Assembly (NCBI GenBank): GCA_900546625.1
Contig: URDU01000020.1
Span: 1 to 50,023, forward strand
Reading direction: 5' to 3'
DNA: 50,023 bases
DNA from: an uncultured Lachnobacterium sp.
GTDB taxonomy: Bacteria; Bacillota; Clostridia; Lachnospirales; Lachnospiraceae
Shown here: one piece after another, positions 35,044 through 43,309 of the stretch
How the letters are laid out: each line of letters starts with the position of its first letter
Position numbering within the stretch: the first letter of the stretch is position 1
Position numbers and translations under genes: made by a program
The notes under the pieces: generated by a model
What the model was told of the DNA's origin: nothing
Database searches by the model: none
The model's input: the letters and a program-made list of their open reading frames with translations, nothing else

Positions 35044-35427
35044 TTAAATATTGATGTTGTTTAAATCAACAGAAATATCCTTTGTTTCCTCGGGGTATCC
35101 CTTTTTGATTTTGATAATGTTTTCTGCCTTGGCTTTCCAACAATACAAGGCAATTACTGTAGTGGTCGGGGTTGCTATGTATGTGGCAAGCACCCCGAAT
35201 TGTGAGTAGTCGATAAGTGTTACTTTGATACCGATATACAGACCCACAAAGTAAGTAAAAAGGACTGCGACCAATACAAGTTTTGTAAAGTTCGGCTTTG
35301 GAAGTTTCTTTTTACTTCCGTCCTGTAGCTTTCTACTTAACTTGTCTTTGTTCGCAATCCTAAAAAGCAAATAAAAAACAAAGAATCCTATAGCAATGCC
35401 AAGGATTCCGCAAATAAGATATTTCAT
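35044..35427 (-). CDS. Phage membrane protein of the lysis module
   Basis: 127 residues with about three membrane segments (N-terminal LICGILGIAIGFFVFYLLF, then LVLVAVLFTYFVGLYIGI and YIATPTTTVIALYCW) and a basic linker. GGAGG upstream. It lies between the amidase and another small membrane protein, so a holin or spanin-like regulator is possible. No family recognised. Confidence 0.6.
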   Translation of the reverse strand: MKYLICGILGIAIGFFVFYLLFRIANKDKLSRKLQDGSKKKLPKPNFTKLVLVAVLFTYFVGLYIGIKVTLIDYSQFGVLATYIATPTTTVIALYCWKAKAENIIKIKKGYPEETKDISVDLNNINI

Positions 35428-35442
35428 ATTCTGTTTTTCCTC

Positions 35443-35754
35443 CTATGTTTCCTGTCCGTGTGCCTTTTGATTGATATGTTTTTCAATCTTTCCTATGGCT
35501 TCTGTGACCGGTCCGTTACATCCCTGTTCTTTAAGTCCTTTCAGACACGCCAATACCGCATAAGTGAGTAAACATAATTCATCTTCCATTGCCTTTATGT
35601 CCTCTTTCTCCTGTTTCTTTAAGTCCTCAATATCGGCTGTCTGTTTCTGTTGTGCCTGAAACCATTTGATAATCTTGTATACAACCGCACCAATGGCAGT
35701 TAATGCCCCTAATACGCTTGCAATAGTTATAATTGCTGCTGAATCAATATACAT
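35443..35754 (-). CDS. Holin-like phage membrane protein
   Basis: 103 residues starting MYIDSAAII at 35754. One membrane helix (ITIASVLGALTAIGAVVYKII) is followed by a coiled coil (QQKQTADIEDLKKQEKEDIK) and a short Cys-containing tail. GGAAAGGAAA upstream. It overlaps the end of the reverse transcriptase gene by 11 nt. The layout fits small holins or anti-holins. Confidence 0.6.
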   Translation of the reverse strand: MYIDSAAIITIASVLGALTAIGAVVYKIIKWFQAQQKQTADIEDLKKQEKEDIKAMEDELCLLTYAVLACLKGLKEQGCNGPVTEAIGKIEKHINQKAHGQET

Positions 35755-36958
35755 TGTGTGTAATTTCCTTTCCTTGCAGTTTGCAATATGGCGTAGCAAA
35801 TCCGCAAAAATAACTTTCGGTATAGTTCGGGCAGTTATCACATTTTCCTGTACATCTGCTTACCTCTTCTTTCTTTTCCACCATACCGTTTTCCTTAAAC
35901 AGGGTGTTAAGGCTCTGCCTAAGTCCGTAACTGTCAAAATGCGACAGGATACCGCGGTATGAAGCTACCGAACGGTCCAACCTGTCTTTTCTTTCTTCTC
36001 CTGTTTTTACCTTTGCAATCTGATTTTTAAGATTACGTTTGATTTTTACCGCCGTTTTCTTCTTTAATCTGCGGTGCGTAGACCATATTCTAAAACCTAC
36101 AAAATCAACTCCCATACTGCACGGTCTGATAGCTGTTTTATTATTCAAATCTAACCTTAATTCGTCTGATAAAAACGCTCTCAACAACTCCTTGACCTCT
36201 GCTAAATACTTTTTATCGTGGTGGAGTATGATAATATCATCCATATATCGGATGTAGTAATGCAATCCCAACTCATGCTTTGCGTATTGGTCTACCTCAT
36301 TAAGGTAAATGTTTGCAAACATCTGTGAGGTAAGGTTGCCTATCGGCATCCCTTTATTACCTAACCTGTCCGATACCTCCACTTCGTCCGGCTCTTTCCC
36401 GGGCGGTAATCCAAAATTCATAGATTCGCAATTTATAATCTTTTCCAACAGGTTGAGTAATCGTTGGTCTTTAATCCTGCGTGCTAAAATCTTTAATAAA
36501 ATATCGTGGTCTACCCTGTAGAAATACTTTGATATATCCATTTTCAGATAATAGTACCGTTCCGGCTTCCTTTCGGTCTGCCTTAACCAATACTGCAACC
36601 TATCGGCTGCCTTATGCGTTCCCTTACCCTTGCGACAGGCGTAGGAATCAAAGATAAATGTCTTTTCGTACAATGGAAACAACTGCCTGTAAATCGCCCA
36701 TTGTACTATCCTGTCCTTAAATGGTAAGGACATAATGAGCCTTTTCTTCGGCTCGTAAACATAAAAGGTATGATATTTCCCTACCTCGTATGTTTCGTAA
36801 ATCAAGTGATTCTGAATATTTATTAACTGCTCTTCGTAGTTGCGGTTGAAAATCAATACATCATCCCTGTACCTCTTTCCTTTTCTTGCTTCCTCCCAAG
36901 CCTTATGTAAATTTTCAAAATCGTAAATCTTTTCATATATGTTCTTTATGCTTTGCAT
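35744..36958 (-). CDS. Diversity-generating retroelement reverse transcriptase
   Basis: 404 residues. The RT core has the catalytic YMDD box (YIRYMDDIIILH) and the motif IGNLTSQMFAN, which is the DGR signature (I/V/L)GxxxSQ in place of the QGxxxSP of group II and retroviral enzymes. It copies the template RNA at 37171-37283 with errors opposite adenine, and the cDNA replaces the variable repeat. A cysteine-rich tail (about 365-404, CTGKCDNCPNYTESYFC and later CKLQ) goes beyond the RT fold and could hold zinc. Downstream of TR, in the same order as in Bordetella phage BPP-1. Confidence 0.96.
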   Translation of the reverse strand: MQSIKNIYEKIYDFENLHKAWEEARKGKRYRDDVLIFNRNYEEQLINIQNHLIYETYEVGKYHTFYVYEPKKRLIMSLPFKDRIVQWAIYRQLFPLYEKTFIFDSYACRKGKGTHKAADRLQYWLRQTERKPERYYYLKMDISKYFYRVDHDILLKILARRIKDQRLLNLLEKIINCESMNFGLPPGKEPDEVEVSDRLGNKGMPIGNLTSQMFANIYLNEVDQYAKHELGLHYYIRYMDDIIILHHDKKYLAEVKELLRAFLSDELRLDLNNKTAIRPCSMGVDFVGFRIWSTHRRLKKKTAVKIKRNLKNQIAKVKTGEERKDRLDRSVASYRGILSHFDSYGLRQSLNTLFKENGMVEKKEEVSRCTGKCDNCPNYTESYFCGFATPYCKLQGKEITHNVY

Positions 36959-37170
36959 TGCATACCTCTTGTAAATTTGTGCCGTACAAACCTAATCAGT
37001 TTTTAACCCTTTCAGACGTGACAAATATATTTCTTTTCGGCTTATGCTTACTAACTGTCTTTACGGCAATTCAATCTTTTTCCTGCCTACAGGAACGGAA
37101 AATAACCCCTTTAACCCTGTTTGTACTGTCCTTACGGTCGTAACCGTAAGGCTTCTTGACATAGGGGCAG

Positions 37171-37283
37171 AGCGGAGCGGAAACCAATGTTGTCGTTCGA
37201 GTTGGAACGAGGGTTATTCAAGTTGAGAGCGGACGGACCCGAATTGGAAGTATTGTTGAACGCCGACCCACGGATAGGCAACC
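37171..37283 (-). repeat. DGR template repeat (TR)
   Basis: 113 bp, non-coding, between avd and the RT gene. It matches VR (37825-37937) except at 10 positions, each an A in the coding sense here (37188, 37191, 37196, 37197, 37203, 37223, 37224, 37256, 37257, 37275). Read in the target frame it has AAC/AAT-rich codons at the variable sites. The 3' end GGTTTCCGCTCCGCT is unchanged in both copies, as expected for the initiation of mutagenic homology. Confidence 0.96.
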
Positions 37284-37316
37284 ACCGTAACTTTGTGATT
37301 ATTTCCCTATGTATTT

Positions 37317-37727
37317 TTATCTCTGTCTTTCCCTGCTGTTGACCCATTCCGTATAACCGCCTATCATTCGACCGATTTCATCTACCTTACGCATCCACAC
37401 TTCCCAAGTATGAAAATCTAAACAAGGCTTTTGTTTCGGGTATAGGTCTGGGTCTTTGGCAAGTCTTAGCAGATTTCTTAATACATCAACTTCAATATCC
37501 AAATCCTGCAATGTCGTTTTCTTGTGGTACTTCTTTTCAAGCCGTACCGCCATTTCCAACATTGTATACATTGTCTTTCTTATATCGCCTGCAAGTACAT
37601 ACCTTTCCGTTTTCGGAAAGTCCTTTAATTGAGGGTTGCCGTACAATATCATTTCATAAATCTTTTCCTTGATATGAAAAATATCGTTTCCGTTATGCTT
37701 CTTTTCTTCCTGTTGTATCTCTTCCAC
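37317..37727 (-). CDS. avd: DGR accessory variability determinant (Avd)
   Basis: 136 residues, all-helical (KIYEMILYG, YVLAGDIRKTMYTMLEMAVRLEKKYHKK, LQDLDIEVDVLRNLLRLA, WEVWMRKVDEIGRMIGGY), the four-helix-bundle Avd family. Avd forms a positively charged pentamer that binds the RT and the TR RNA and is needed for retrohoming. It starts at a GTG (37727). It sits between the target gene and TR, its usual place. Confidence 0.88.
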   Translation of the reverse strand: MEEIQQEEKKHNGNDIFHIKEKIYEMILYGNPQLKDFPKTERYVLAGDIRKTMYTMLEMAVRLEKKYHKKTTLQDLDIEVDVLRNLLRLAKDPDLYPKQKPCLDFHTWEVWMRKVDEIGRMIGGYTEWVNSRERQR

Positions 37728-37763
37728 TTTTGCAACCGCCTAACTGTAATGTATTTGCTATAA

Positions 37764-37785
37764 AGGGCGTGCTATCGCACGCCCT
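37764..37785 (-). other. DGR hairpin downstream of VR
   Basis: Minus-strand AGGGCGTGC and GCACGCCCT form a perfect 9-bp stem with loop GATA. In BPP-1 a GC-rich hairpin/cruciform with a four-base loop lies just downstream of VR and is needed for efficient homing. Here it starts about 40 bp past the VR end. It is followed by TTTAT, so it could also act as a terminator of the target gene. Confidence 0.65.
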
Positions 37786-37812
37786 ATCAGTTTTTCAGTG
37801 TTCAGTTTACAG

Positions 37813-38859
37813 TTACTCAACAAAAGCGGAGCGGAAACCAAGGTCGTCGCCCGAGTAGGAACGAGGGTTATTCAAGCCGAGAGCGGACGGACCCGAATTG
37901 GAAGTATTGAGGAACGCCGACCCACGGAGAGGCAACCTTTCGCCGTTGTTTCTCGCCCATAATCTTTCGTTACCATATCCTGTTACACCGCTATCCGGGA
38001 ATAAACCAAGTGCAACGAGTAACTTAGGGATTGCTACCCCGGAAACTGCCTTTACATTCTTAAATACCTCTGATGTATCGTTGCTATCTGTTGTCTGTGT
38101 GGTAACGCTTGTATTGATACGCAATGTTGCATCACTTGCACTTGTGCGGTCGATTTTTAATGTGCCTGCTGTTCCCGGCTCTACTAAAGTTCCGTCCGGC
38201 TTAATCGCTTTCCAAAGTGTGCTTGATGCCGACATATCGCAATCAAGTTTCATAGAATTACCATAAGGGATAATCTGAATTTCTCCATTCATAAGGCGTA
38301 ATCCACCGGTCCACTCCCAAAGGTTGCCGTTAATGTCCGCAATGCCCGACATATCGTGATTGTGATACCATGTAGGCTGCCCGCTTCCTGTAAGTGTTCT
38401 CTGTGTTTCTCCCTGTGGCATTGTTCCCCTTTCGTAAGGGTGGTAATAATCCTTGCCGTAGTTTGTGTTTCCGTGTGGTACAGTACCCATTTTCTGTGAT
38501 AACAGGTTAAGGTACGCAAATATACCTGTCTGATTTAAGTGCCAACCCGCACCTTTCTTTTTGCAAGCTGTTACAGACTGGTCAAAGTTGATATAATTTC
38601 TAGGCAGGTATCCGCCTAAAGAATAGGCACGGTCATTTTCTACGATATTGAGGAACTTAGACACATAAATTACGTTCTTTTCCTCTCCGTCCATAATCCA
38701 AAACGGTAATGTTTCATCTGTTCCGCCTGTGATTACATCACTATACTTTGCCTTTGGTACTGCTACCATGATGCTAGGCATCCCGGTATCGTCAAAAATT
38801 ACCTTGTTGTTTGCCCCAAACTGTGCTACTGCACCCTGTAAATCGTCAAAGTTTGCCAT
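37813..38859 (-). CDS. DGR target protein: phage tail receptor-binding protein with C-type lectin fold
   Basis: 348 residues. The N-terminal part docks to the tail (TLPFWIMDGEEKNVIYVSKF). The rest is the C-type lectin/formylglycine-generating enzyme-like fold (GAGWHLNQTGIFAYLNLLS, NGNLWEWTGGLRL), ending in the variable cassette LPLRGSAF to GFRSAF. Seven variable residues (PLR Leu, AFL Leu, ALG Gly, RSY Tyr, SGD Gly, DDL Asp and Leu) correspond to Asn or Ile codons in TR. The protein should set host receptor choice. It is the last gene of the tail operon. Confidence 0.93.
   Translation of the reverse strand: MANFDDLQGAVAQFGANNKVIFDDTGMPSIMVAVPKAKYSDVITGGTDETLPFWIMDGEEKNVIYVSKFLNIVENDRAYSLGGYLPRNYINFDQSVTACKKKGAGWHLNQTGIFAYLNLLSQKMGTVPHGNTNYGKDYYHPYERGTMPQGETQRTLTGSGQPTWYHNHDMSGIADINGNLWEWTGGLRLMNGEIQIIPYGNSMKLDCDMSASSTLWKAIKPDGTLVEPGTAGTLKIDRTSASDATLRINTSVTTQTTDSNDTSEVFKNVKAVSGVAIPKLLVALGLFPDSGVTGYGNERLWARNNGERLPLRGSAFLNTSNSGPSALGLNNPRSYSGDDLGFRSAFVE
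37825..37937 (-). repeat. DGR variable repeat (VR)
   Basis: The last 113 bp of homology in the target gene, ending 9 nt before its stop codon. It differs from TR at 10 places, all A-to-other in the coding sense (AAC to CTC, GGC, TAC, GGC and GAC; two ATY to CTY). No difference is at a non-adenine. Confidence 0.96.
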
Positions 38860-38880
38860 TGTATTTTATCCTCCTTAAAA

Positions 38881-39231
38881 TTAAATTAACGCCCATAATA
38901 CAAGCGTACATTTCTTCATGTCGAACGGTACAGGTTCACGCTTTGTAATCGCCTTTCCGTCCTCGTCCTTTTCTCCTGTATCCACAATCTCATATTCCCT
39001 TGCCGGGATAATGACCTGTGCCACATACTCCCTTGCTTCGGTATTCACGCCAACGGTTAAGCCGTCCTGCGTATCCTTGCAAATATCAAGCGTTACCTCT
39101 TCGTCACGCTCTCGGTTCTTGATGTTTACCATTAAATCATCATCCCCGAAAATAATTTTTGTCGTGGATACGTCATAGGCGATTTTCTCGCCCTCGTTTT
39201 TCTCAACTACAATAATCTTTGCTGCTGCCAT
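38881..39231 (-). CDS. Phage protein of the appendage module, unknown
   Basis: 116 soluble residues, strand-rich and acidic (AKIIVVEKNEGEKIAYDV, NTEAREYVAQVIIPAREYEIV). It is just upstream of the DGR target gene, where some phages have small accessory or chaperone proteins for the receptor-binding protein. I do not recognise it. Confidence 0.65.
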   Translation of the reverse strand: MAAAKIIVVEKNEGEKIAYDVSTTKIIFGDDDLMVNIKNRERDEEVTLDICKDTQDGLTVGVNTEAREYVAQVIIPAREYEIVDTGEKDEDGKAITKREPVPFDMKKCTLVLWALI

Positions 39232-39404
39232 TATCTGTTACCTCCCATTCTTCTTAATTCTGCGTAGGCTTCCTGTGAACGCACCGCAATGTGTTCCGCT
39301 GCTTCCCTCTGTGTTGCTGTGGCATTACCTCTTACTCCATAAGCCTGTAATACTGCTGCCGTATTTGCCTTTCTTTCATCACTTTTGATAATTACATTTG
39401 CCAT
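39231..39404 (-). CDS. Small phage protein of the appendage module (57 aa)
   Basis: Starts MANVIIKSDERK at 39404 (GGAGG upstream; ATAATG overlap with the previous stop). Two helices (ANTAAVLQAYGV, REAAEHIAVRSQEAYAELRR). The 39231 end overlaps the next ATG. No family recognised. Confidence 0.65.
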   Translation of the reverse strand: MANVIIKSDERKANTAAVLQAYGVRGNATATQREAAEHIAVRSQEAYAELRRMGGNR

Positions 39405-39898
39405 TATGCGTAACCTCCCTGTACCGTGCATTTTACCGTTACTTCCTTGGCGGCCCCGGTGTACTCAATCTTGAATCCGTTTAACTGCTTATCTGTAATA
39501 TGGATTTCTCCTACACCTCCTGCGTCCTTTGCTTCCGCTTCGACATTTACGGTGTAATCCAAATTACCCCTTGGCGTAGCAAGTGCAAGGGTCTTTTTGG
39601 AATTGTTAAAAGGGTATGATTTTGTATTGGTAAGGGTTGCTTCTACAATCTCTCCCTGTAATCCCTTAATCCTGCTTTCTGCTGCACCAAGTTTAAGCAT
39701 TGCAAGATTGGCAATTAACCCGGCGGATAATACCCTCTCTTCCAAGTCGTTAAAGTTCTGTGCGTTCTGCGGTGTTCCCTCCTGCACTACTTCGCCCTCT
39801 ACGGCTTCGTGTGTAATAGTTCCGTCTGCGTTTTGCACTTCCCTGTAGCGGTTGGAATACTGCGTTACATGGTCTTTCCAAATCTTAAATAATCCCAT
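39404..39898 (-). CDS. Phage tail appendage protein, probable fibre part
   Basis: 164 residues. A helical N-terminus (LEERVLSAGLIANLAMLKLGAAESRI) followed by a beta domain (TKSYPFNNSKKTLALATPRGNLDYTVNVEAE) suggests a short fibre or fibre connector. It lies between protein I and the DGR target in the tail-fibre position. Confidence 0.6.
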   Translation of the reverse strand: MGLFKIWKDHVTQYSNRYREVQNADGTITHEAVEGEVVQEGTPQNAQNFNDLEERVLSAGLIANLAMLKLGAAESRIKGLQGEIVEATLTNTKSYPFNNSKKTLALATPRGNLDYTVNVEAEAKDAGGVGEIHITDKQLNGFKIEYTGAAKEVTVKCTVQGGYA

Positions 39899-39903
39899 TT
39901 GCT

Positions 39904-40209
39904 CTATTCCTCCTTAAAATTAAAACTGAATCGGTACAACACGCCCTGTTGCGTACCTTTTAACTTGATTGCTTCGCTTTTTTCCGCCCACAACTTACTA
40001 GCCGTATCGTACAACTGAATTTTCGTAATTGTTGTGGTCCCCGATACTTCCGGGGTAATGGAAATACTCAACGCTACCCTGCCGTCTTTTAGGCGTTCTC
40101 TTGTTAAGATTTTTGCCTTGTGCATAGTACCGCCATACTCGACCATAGCGTAAGCAATATTGGTTTCTACAAACTGCTTGAAACTCTCTAAGGCTCTTTC
40201 TGTCAGCAT
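39904..40209 (-). CDS. Phage appendage protein, unknown
   Basis: 101 residues, beta-rich (AMVEYGGTMHKAKILTRERLKDGRVALSISI). Downstream of the tail protein I gene; position suggests a baseplate-fibre adaptor. Confidence 0.6.
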   Translation of the reverse strand: MLTERALESFKQFVETNIAYAMVEYGGTMHKAKILTRERLKDGRVALSISITPEVSGTTTITKIQLYDTASKLWAEKSEAIKLKGTQQGVLYRFSFNFKEE

Positions 40210-40236
40210 TTCTTTACTCTCCTTTACTTTTATTTG

Positions 40237-41445
40237 CTATAACCGATTCTTACCGCAACGCTTTACCTCGTATTGGTAGCTTTCGGTTTCTGCCGTGGTT
40301 GCCATTCCCTTATCAGATATTCCGGGTTTTGTGTTTGTATAAGGTTCTGTACCTGTTTTTTTCTGTCCTGTCATATCTGTTTCATAAGGGTATTGTTCTG
40401 TTTCGGTGTCTGTCACCGTCTGTATATCTCTGTTCTTTACAGTTACCGCCCTGTCGGGTACTGTTCCTGTAAAGGTGCTTTCAAATGGATAGGCTTGTGC
40501 TTCTGTTTCTCCAACTGCTGCCACATCCGCCGTTTGATACTGCATATTTCTATCCGGCTTCGTTCCTGTAAGGTCTGAATCAAATTTATACGCCTGTCCT
40601 GTAGCCTGTGCGGTTATCCCCTCCTGTGCTACACCTCCTGCCGTGTTTCTCTGCGGTATCGTTCCGGCTTTCGCCTGTCCTGTTTGATTGCTCGTATATT
40701 GGTATCCTGTTGTGTCCGATTCGGTCACAATCTCGGTATCCTTTGTTGCAAATGTAATATTTCTGTCCGGCTTTGTTCCTGTTGGCGTAAATTCTGCCGT
40801 ATATCCCGCTGCCTGTGTCATTACATCTATAACCGCATTTTCGACCGCACCAACCGTATTTCTATGTGGTTCTGTGCCTGTCTTTAATTGCCCTGTCATA
40901 GGCACGGAATATAGCCAAAATTCCGTTTTAGGCATTACTACCACAGTAATAGACCCTTGATAATAAAGACCGTCTAAATGAGCCGTTAAACGCTTGTATA
41001 TGTCAACCGTCTTTATAATCTCGTCATAGTCTGCTGCAACCCTTGATTCTGTCGTATCAAGTACAATACGGAATCTGTACGGCTTTCCTCCGTAGTCAAA
41101 CCACTCTTCTATCTCACTCTTTGGGTGTATTCCACCTAAAGCCATTTCAACAGCTGCCTTTGTGCCTAATTTTTGATGTACTCTTACGCTATCCCGGATA
41201 ATCGCCCTTTTCGCTTCTATCGGGTAATCGTAATCGTACCAATCTACATGGAGGTCATACGCCAATACATCAAGCCACGTTTCTGATAACTCGTTTATAT
41301 TTGCGTATATGATATTCTTTTTTGTCTGCTCTACCGTTTGATGTAGTTCGTCCGCTATGAGCCGGCCCAACGCAACCATTTTTTCATCCTTTTTCAAGGC
41401 GGGCGGAAATGTTGCGTAAAAATCGGCATCTTTTAAACTATTCAT
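40237..41445 (-). CDS. Baseplate/tail protein I (P2 gpI-like) with repeat-bearing extension
   Basis: 402 residues. The first 170 are gpI-like (ALGRLIADELHQTVEQ, ELSETWLDVLAYDLHVDWYD, KRAIIRDSVRVHQKLGTKAAVEMAL). After that comes a tail of about 220 residues with six degenerate repeats around a TG-P-RN core (TGTEPHRN, TGTKPDRN, AGTIPQRN, TGTKPDRN, TGTVPDRA, TGTEPYTN). Such a tail is not in P2 gpI. The start at 41445 is supported by GGAGG; it overlaps the J stop. Confidence 0.85.
   Translation of the reverse strand: MNSLKDADFYATFPPALKKDEKMVALGRLIADELHQTVEQTKKNIIYANINELSETWLDVLAYDLHVDWYDYDYPIEAKRAIIRDSVRVHQKLGTKAAVEMALGGIHPKSEIEEWFDYGGKPYRFRIVLDTTESRVAADYDEIIKTVDIYKRLTAHLDGLYYQGSITVVVMPKTEFWLYSVPMTGQLKTGTEPHRNTVGAVENAVIDVMTQAAGYTAEFTPTGTKPDRNITFATKDTEIVTESDTTGYQYTSNQTGQAKAGTIPQRNTAGGVAQEGITAQATGQAYKFDSDLTGTKPDRNMQYQTADVAAVGETEAQAYPFESTFTGTVPDRAVTVKNRDIQTVTDTETEQYPYETDMTGQKKTGTEPYTNTKPGISDKGMATTAETESYQYEVKRCGKNRL
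40711..40729. repeat. Dispersed 19-bp palindromic motif, copy 2
   Basis: TGTGTCCGATTCGGTCACA on the plus strand, inside the gpI-like gene, where it encodes VTESDT. Confidence 0.6.
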
Positions 41446-42589
41446 CTTCGACCCCTCCAAAGGTCACAGCACACTTTTTCAATACCGCAACGCTTCCCTT
41501 TGGTATCTCCGTGAATACAGGCTTTTTAATATCCGCCCTCTTTATGCCCGAATCCATAAGGATTGCATAAAAATAGGACGGGTTAATATCCCGCCCCATT
41601 TTAGAGGTCTGCCATAATTCGTAGCTTTCCACCGCCAAATCAACCGCCCTTTTGATTTCTTTGGTGCTTGCTTCCTTGTCTTTTGGTATGTAATAGGTTA
41701 ATTCAATATCAAAATCAACTGTTGTCGGTGCTGCGACCGTTACCTTATCCGTCATAGGTCTTATATCATCTGCACTTAAATATGCCTGCACCTCTTTTAT
41801 AAGTTCCTCGCTCGGTAACTCTCCGCCGTATAGCATTATCCTTATATCCGCTACTCCGTCCTGTGGACTTTCTGCGGATACATCACTTATTTGAGATGAT
41901 ACCGCCTTGGCGTGATAGGTATAACTTCCTCTCGGTCCGGCGGTAGTGTAGCTTTCTTCGGATTCCCTCATGCGGTTATAGTATGCGGTATCGCTTTCCT
42001 CTCCGCTTCCTCCGGCTGTTTCCGTTGTATTTGCAACTTCCTTAAAATATAAAAATTCCTCTGTAACAAGCCTACTTACCTGTCCGGGGGTAAAGCCGTT
42101 TCCGTCCTCTCCCAATGTCGTGCATACCGCTTCTACCTCTGCGTATGTTTCTCCTGCCGGGAATGTTAAGTATCCTGTTGTTACAAAATTTATATATCCG
42201 TCTACCGTTACCTCGATTTCATCTGTTATCACATATTCCTTATCAAGTGCTGTTGTAATGCTGAATCCAAGCGTTGTCCTCGCTGCCGTAGGTTGTAGCC
42301 TGTAGGTGTTATGGAATATTTCACTTAATGAATCCAAGTTTTGTCCTGTGGCGTATCTTGGTAGGTTCTGTTTTGCCGATTCGTTGATATTTACCCTTTC
42401 CTGTATGATTACACTTGCAAGCCAAAGGATAAACGCCCTTACAGGGTCGGCAGGGTATAAGGTTCTGCCTGTAATCTCTTCGTATCCGGCTATCAGTTTA
42501 TTTACAAGTGCTTCCGTATCGGTATCTACAAACTCAACCTCTGGTAACTCACTCGGTATATTCCTCGTCGTATTCGTCGTATTCGCCAT
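41438..42589 (-). CDS. Baseplate J-like protein
   Basis: 383 residues with the baseplate_J pattern: LLIAGYEEITGRTLYPADPVRAFIL-type start, ESAKQNLPRYATGQNLDSLSEIFHNTYR, and the central SEESYTTAGPRGSYTYHAKAV and GVADIRIML segments. It forms the wedge that links W to the fibre protein I. The start is 48 nt inside the W gene end. Confidence 0.9.
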   Translation of the reverse strand: MANTTNTTRNIPSELPEVEFVDTDTEALVNKLIAGYEEITGRTLYPADPVRAFILWLASVIIQERVNINESAKQNLPRYATGQNLDSLSEIFHNTYRLQPTAARTTLGFSITTALDKEYVITDEIEVTVDGYINFVTTGYLTFPAGETYAEVEAVCTTLGEDGNGFTPGQVSRLVTEEFLYFKEVANTTETAGGSGEESDTAYYNRMRESEESYTTAGPRGSYTYHAKAVSSQISDVSAESPQDGVADIRIMLYGGELPSEELIKEVQAYLSADDIRPMTDKVTVAAPTTVDFDIELTYYIPKDKEASTKEIKRAVDLAVESYELWQTSKMGRDINPSYFYAILMDSGIKRADIKKPVFTEIPKGSVAVLKKCAVTFGGVEDE

Positions 42590-42896
42590 TTACTTCTACC
42601 TCCACTTTAGGTTTTAATATGCCCCTTTCGTAGTCTGTCGTAAATTCTATACTTACAATCTCTGCTCTCGGCTCATATTCTCCGATTTTGTCGTAAATAT
42701 CTGCCGTTGCAAGTGCCGTTGCCGTTGTAATCGGTTTATCTATGTAAGCTACATTTAACCCAAACTCACGGTTAAGCGGTATATCATATTCTATTGAGGA
42801 TAGTAAAAACCAAACATTTTGTATTACTTCCTCGTATATGGTTTGAGGTGCAAGGCTTATAGGCTGTTCCTGTGTGGTGTCTATCGTAAAACTCAT
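42549..42896 (-). CDS. Baseplate W (gp25-like) protein
   Basis: 115 residues. NVWFLLSSIEYDIPLNREFGLN and IGEYEPRAEIVSIEF are the gp25/W fold hallmarks (the conserved EPR motif is seen). It is a wedge protein at the sheath-baseplate junction. The acidic C-terminus (EYDEYDEEYTE) overlaps the J start. Confidence 0.9.
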   Translation of the reverse strand: MSFTIDTTQEQPISLAPQTIYEEVIQNVWFLLSSIEYDIPLNREFGLNVAYIDKPITTATALATADIYDKIGEYEPRAEIVSIEFTTDYERGILKPKVEVEVNGEYDEYDEEYTE

Positions 42897-42910
42897 TTTC
42901 GCCTACCTTT

Positions 42911-43309
42911 CTACCTCTTTGCGTACTGTTCAAGCGATAGCGTGCTTTTGGCTATCAATAGGTTTCCTTGATTATCAAACTTTTCATAGTCTTTTGAATG
43001 TCCTGTTATAACCCATTGACTGCCGTATTTCTTACCGCCGATAATAAGCGTAAGGATTTTTCCCTTTTTTCTGTATTTGTCTATTTTGTCCTGCATCTTC
43101 TTAGGGTTTACCCCAAGAAAAGCAGATAAATAAATGGTAAGGCTTGCCGTGTCTGAATCGTTGTACTGAAATTCCAACAACGGCTTTTTAAGATGCCTTG
43201 TATGCTTTGCGTAATTGGTTTTACTGTCTATCTTTAAATCGTCAAAGGTTCTTACCTTATTTGCCGATACCTTAAAGACAATATCCCCAAGTGTTCCAAT
43301 CTCTGCCAT
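42911..43309 (-). CDS. Tail protein U-like (P2 gpU)
   Basis: 132 residues starting MAEIGTLGDIVF at 43309, with GGAGG upstream and overlapping the previous stop. Features of P2 gpU-like proteins: IGTLGDIVFKV start, HLKKPLLEFQY, and a QWVITGHSKDYEKFDNQG core. gpU is involved in tail completion and tail-tip assembly. Confidence 0.8.
   Translation of the reverse strand: MAEIGTLGDIVFKVSANKVRTFDDLKIDSKTNYAKHTRHLKKPLLEFQYNDSDTASLTIYLSAFLGVNPKKMQDKIDKYRKKGKILTLIIGGKKYGSQWVITGHSKDYEKFDNQGNLLIAKSTLSLEQYAKR

Noticed and set aside
37132..37347. 71-codon frame across the template repeat
   Set aside because: It only reproduces the target protein's C-terminus because TR is a copy of VR; TR is a non-coding RNA template.
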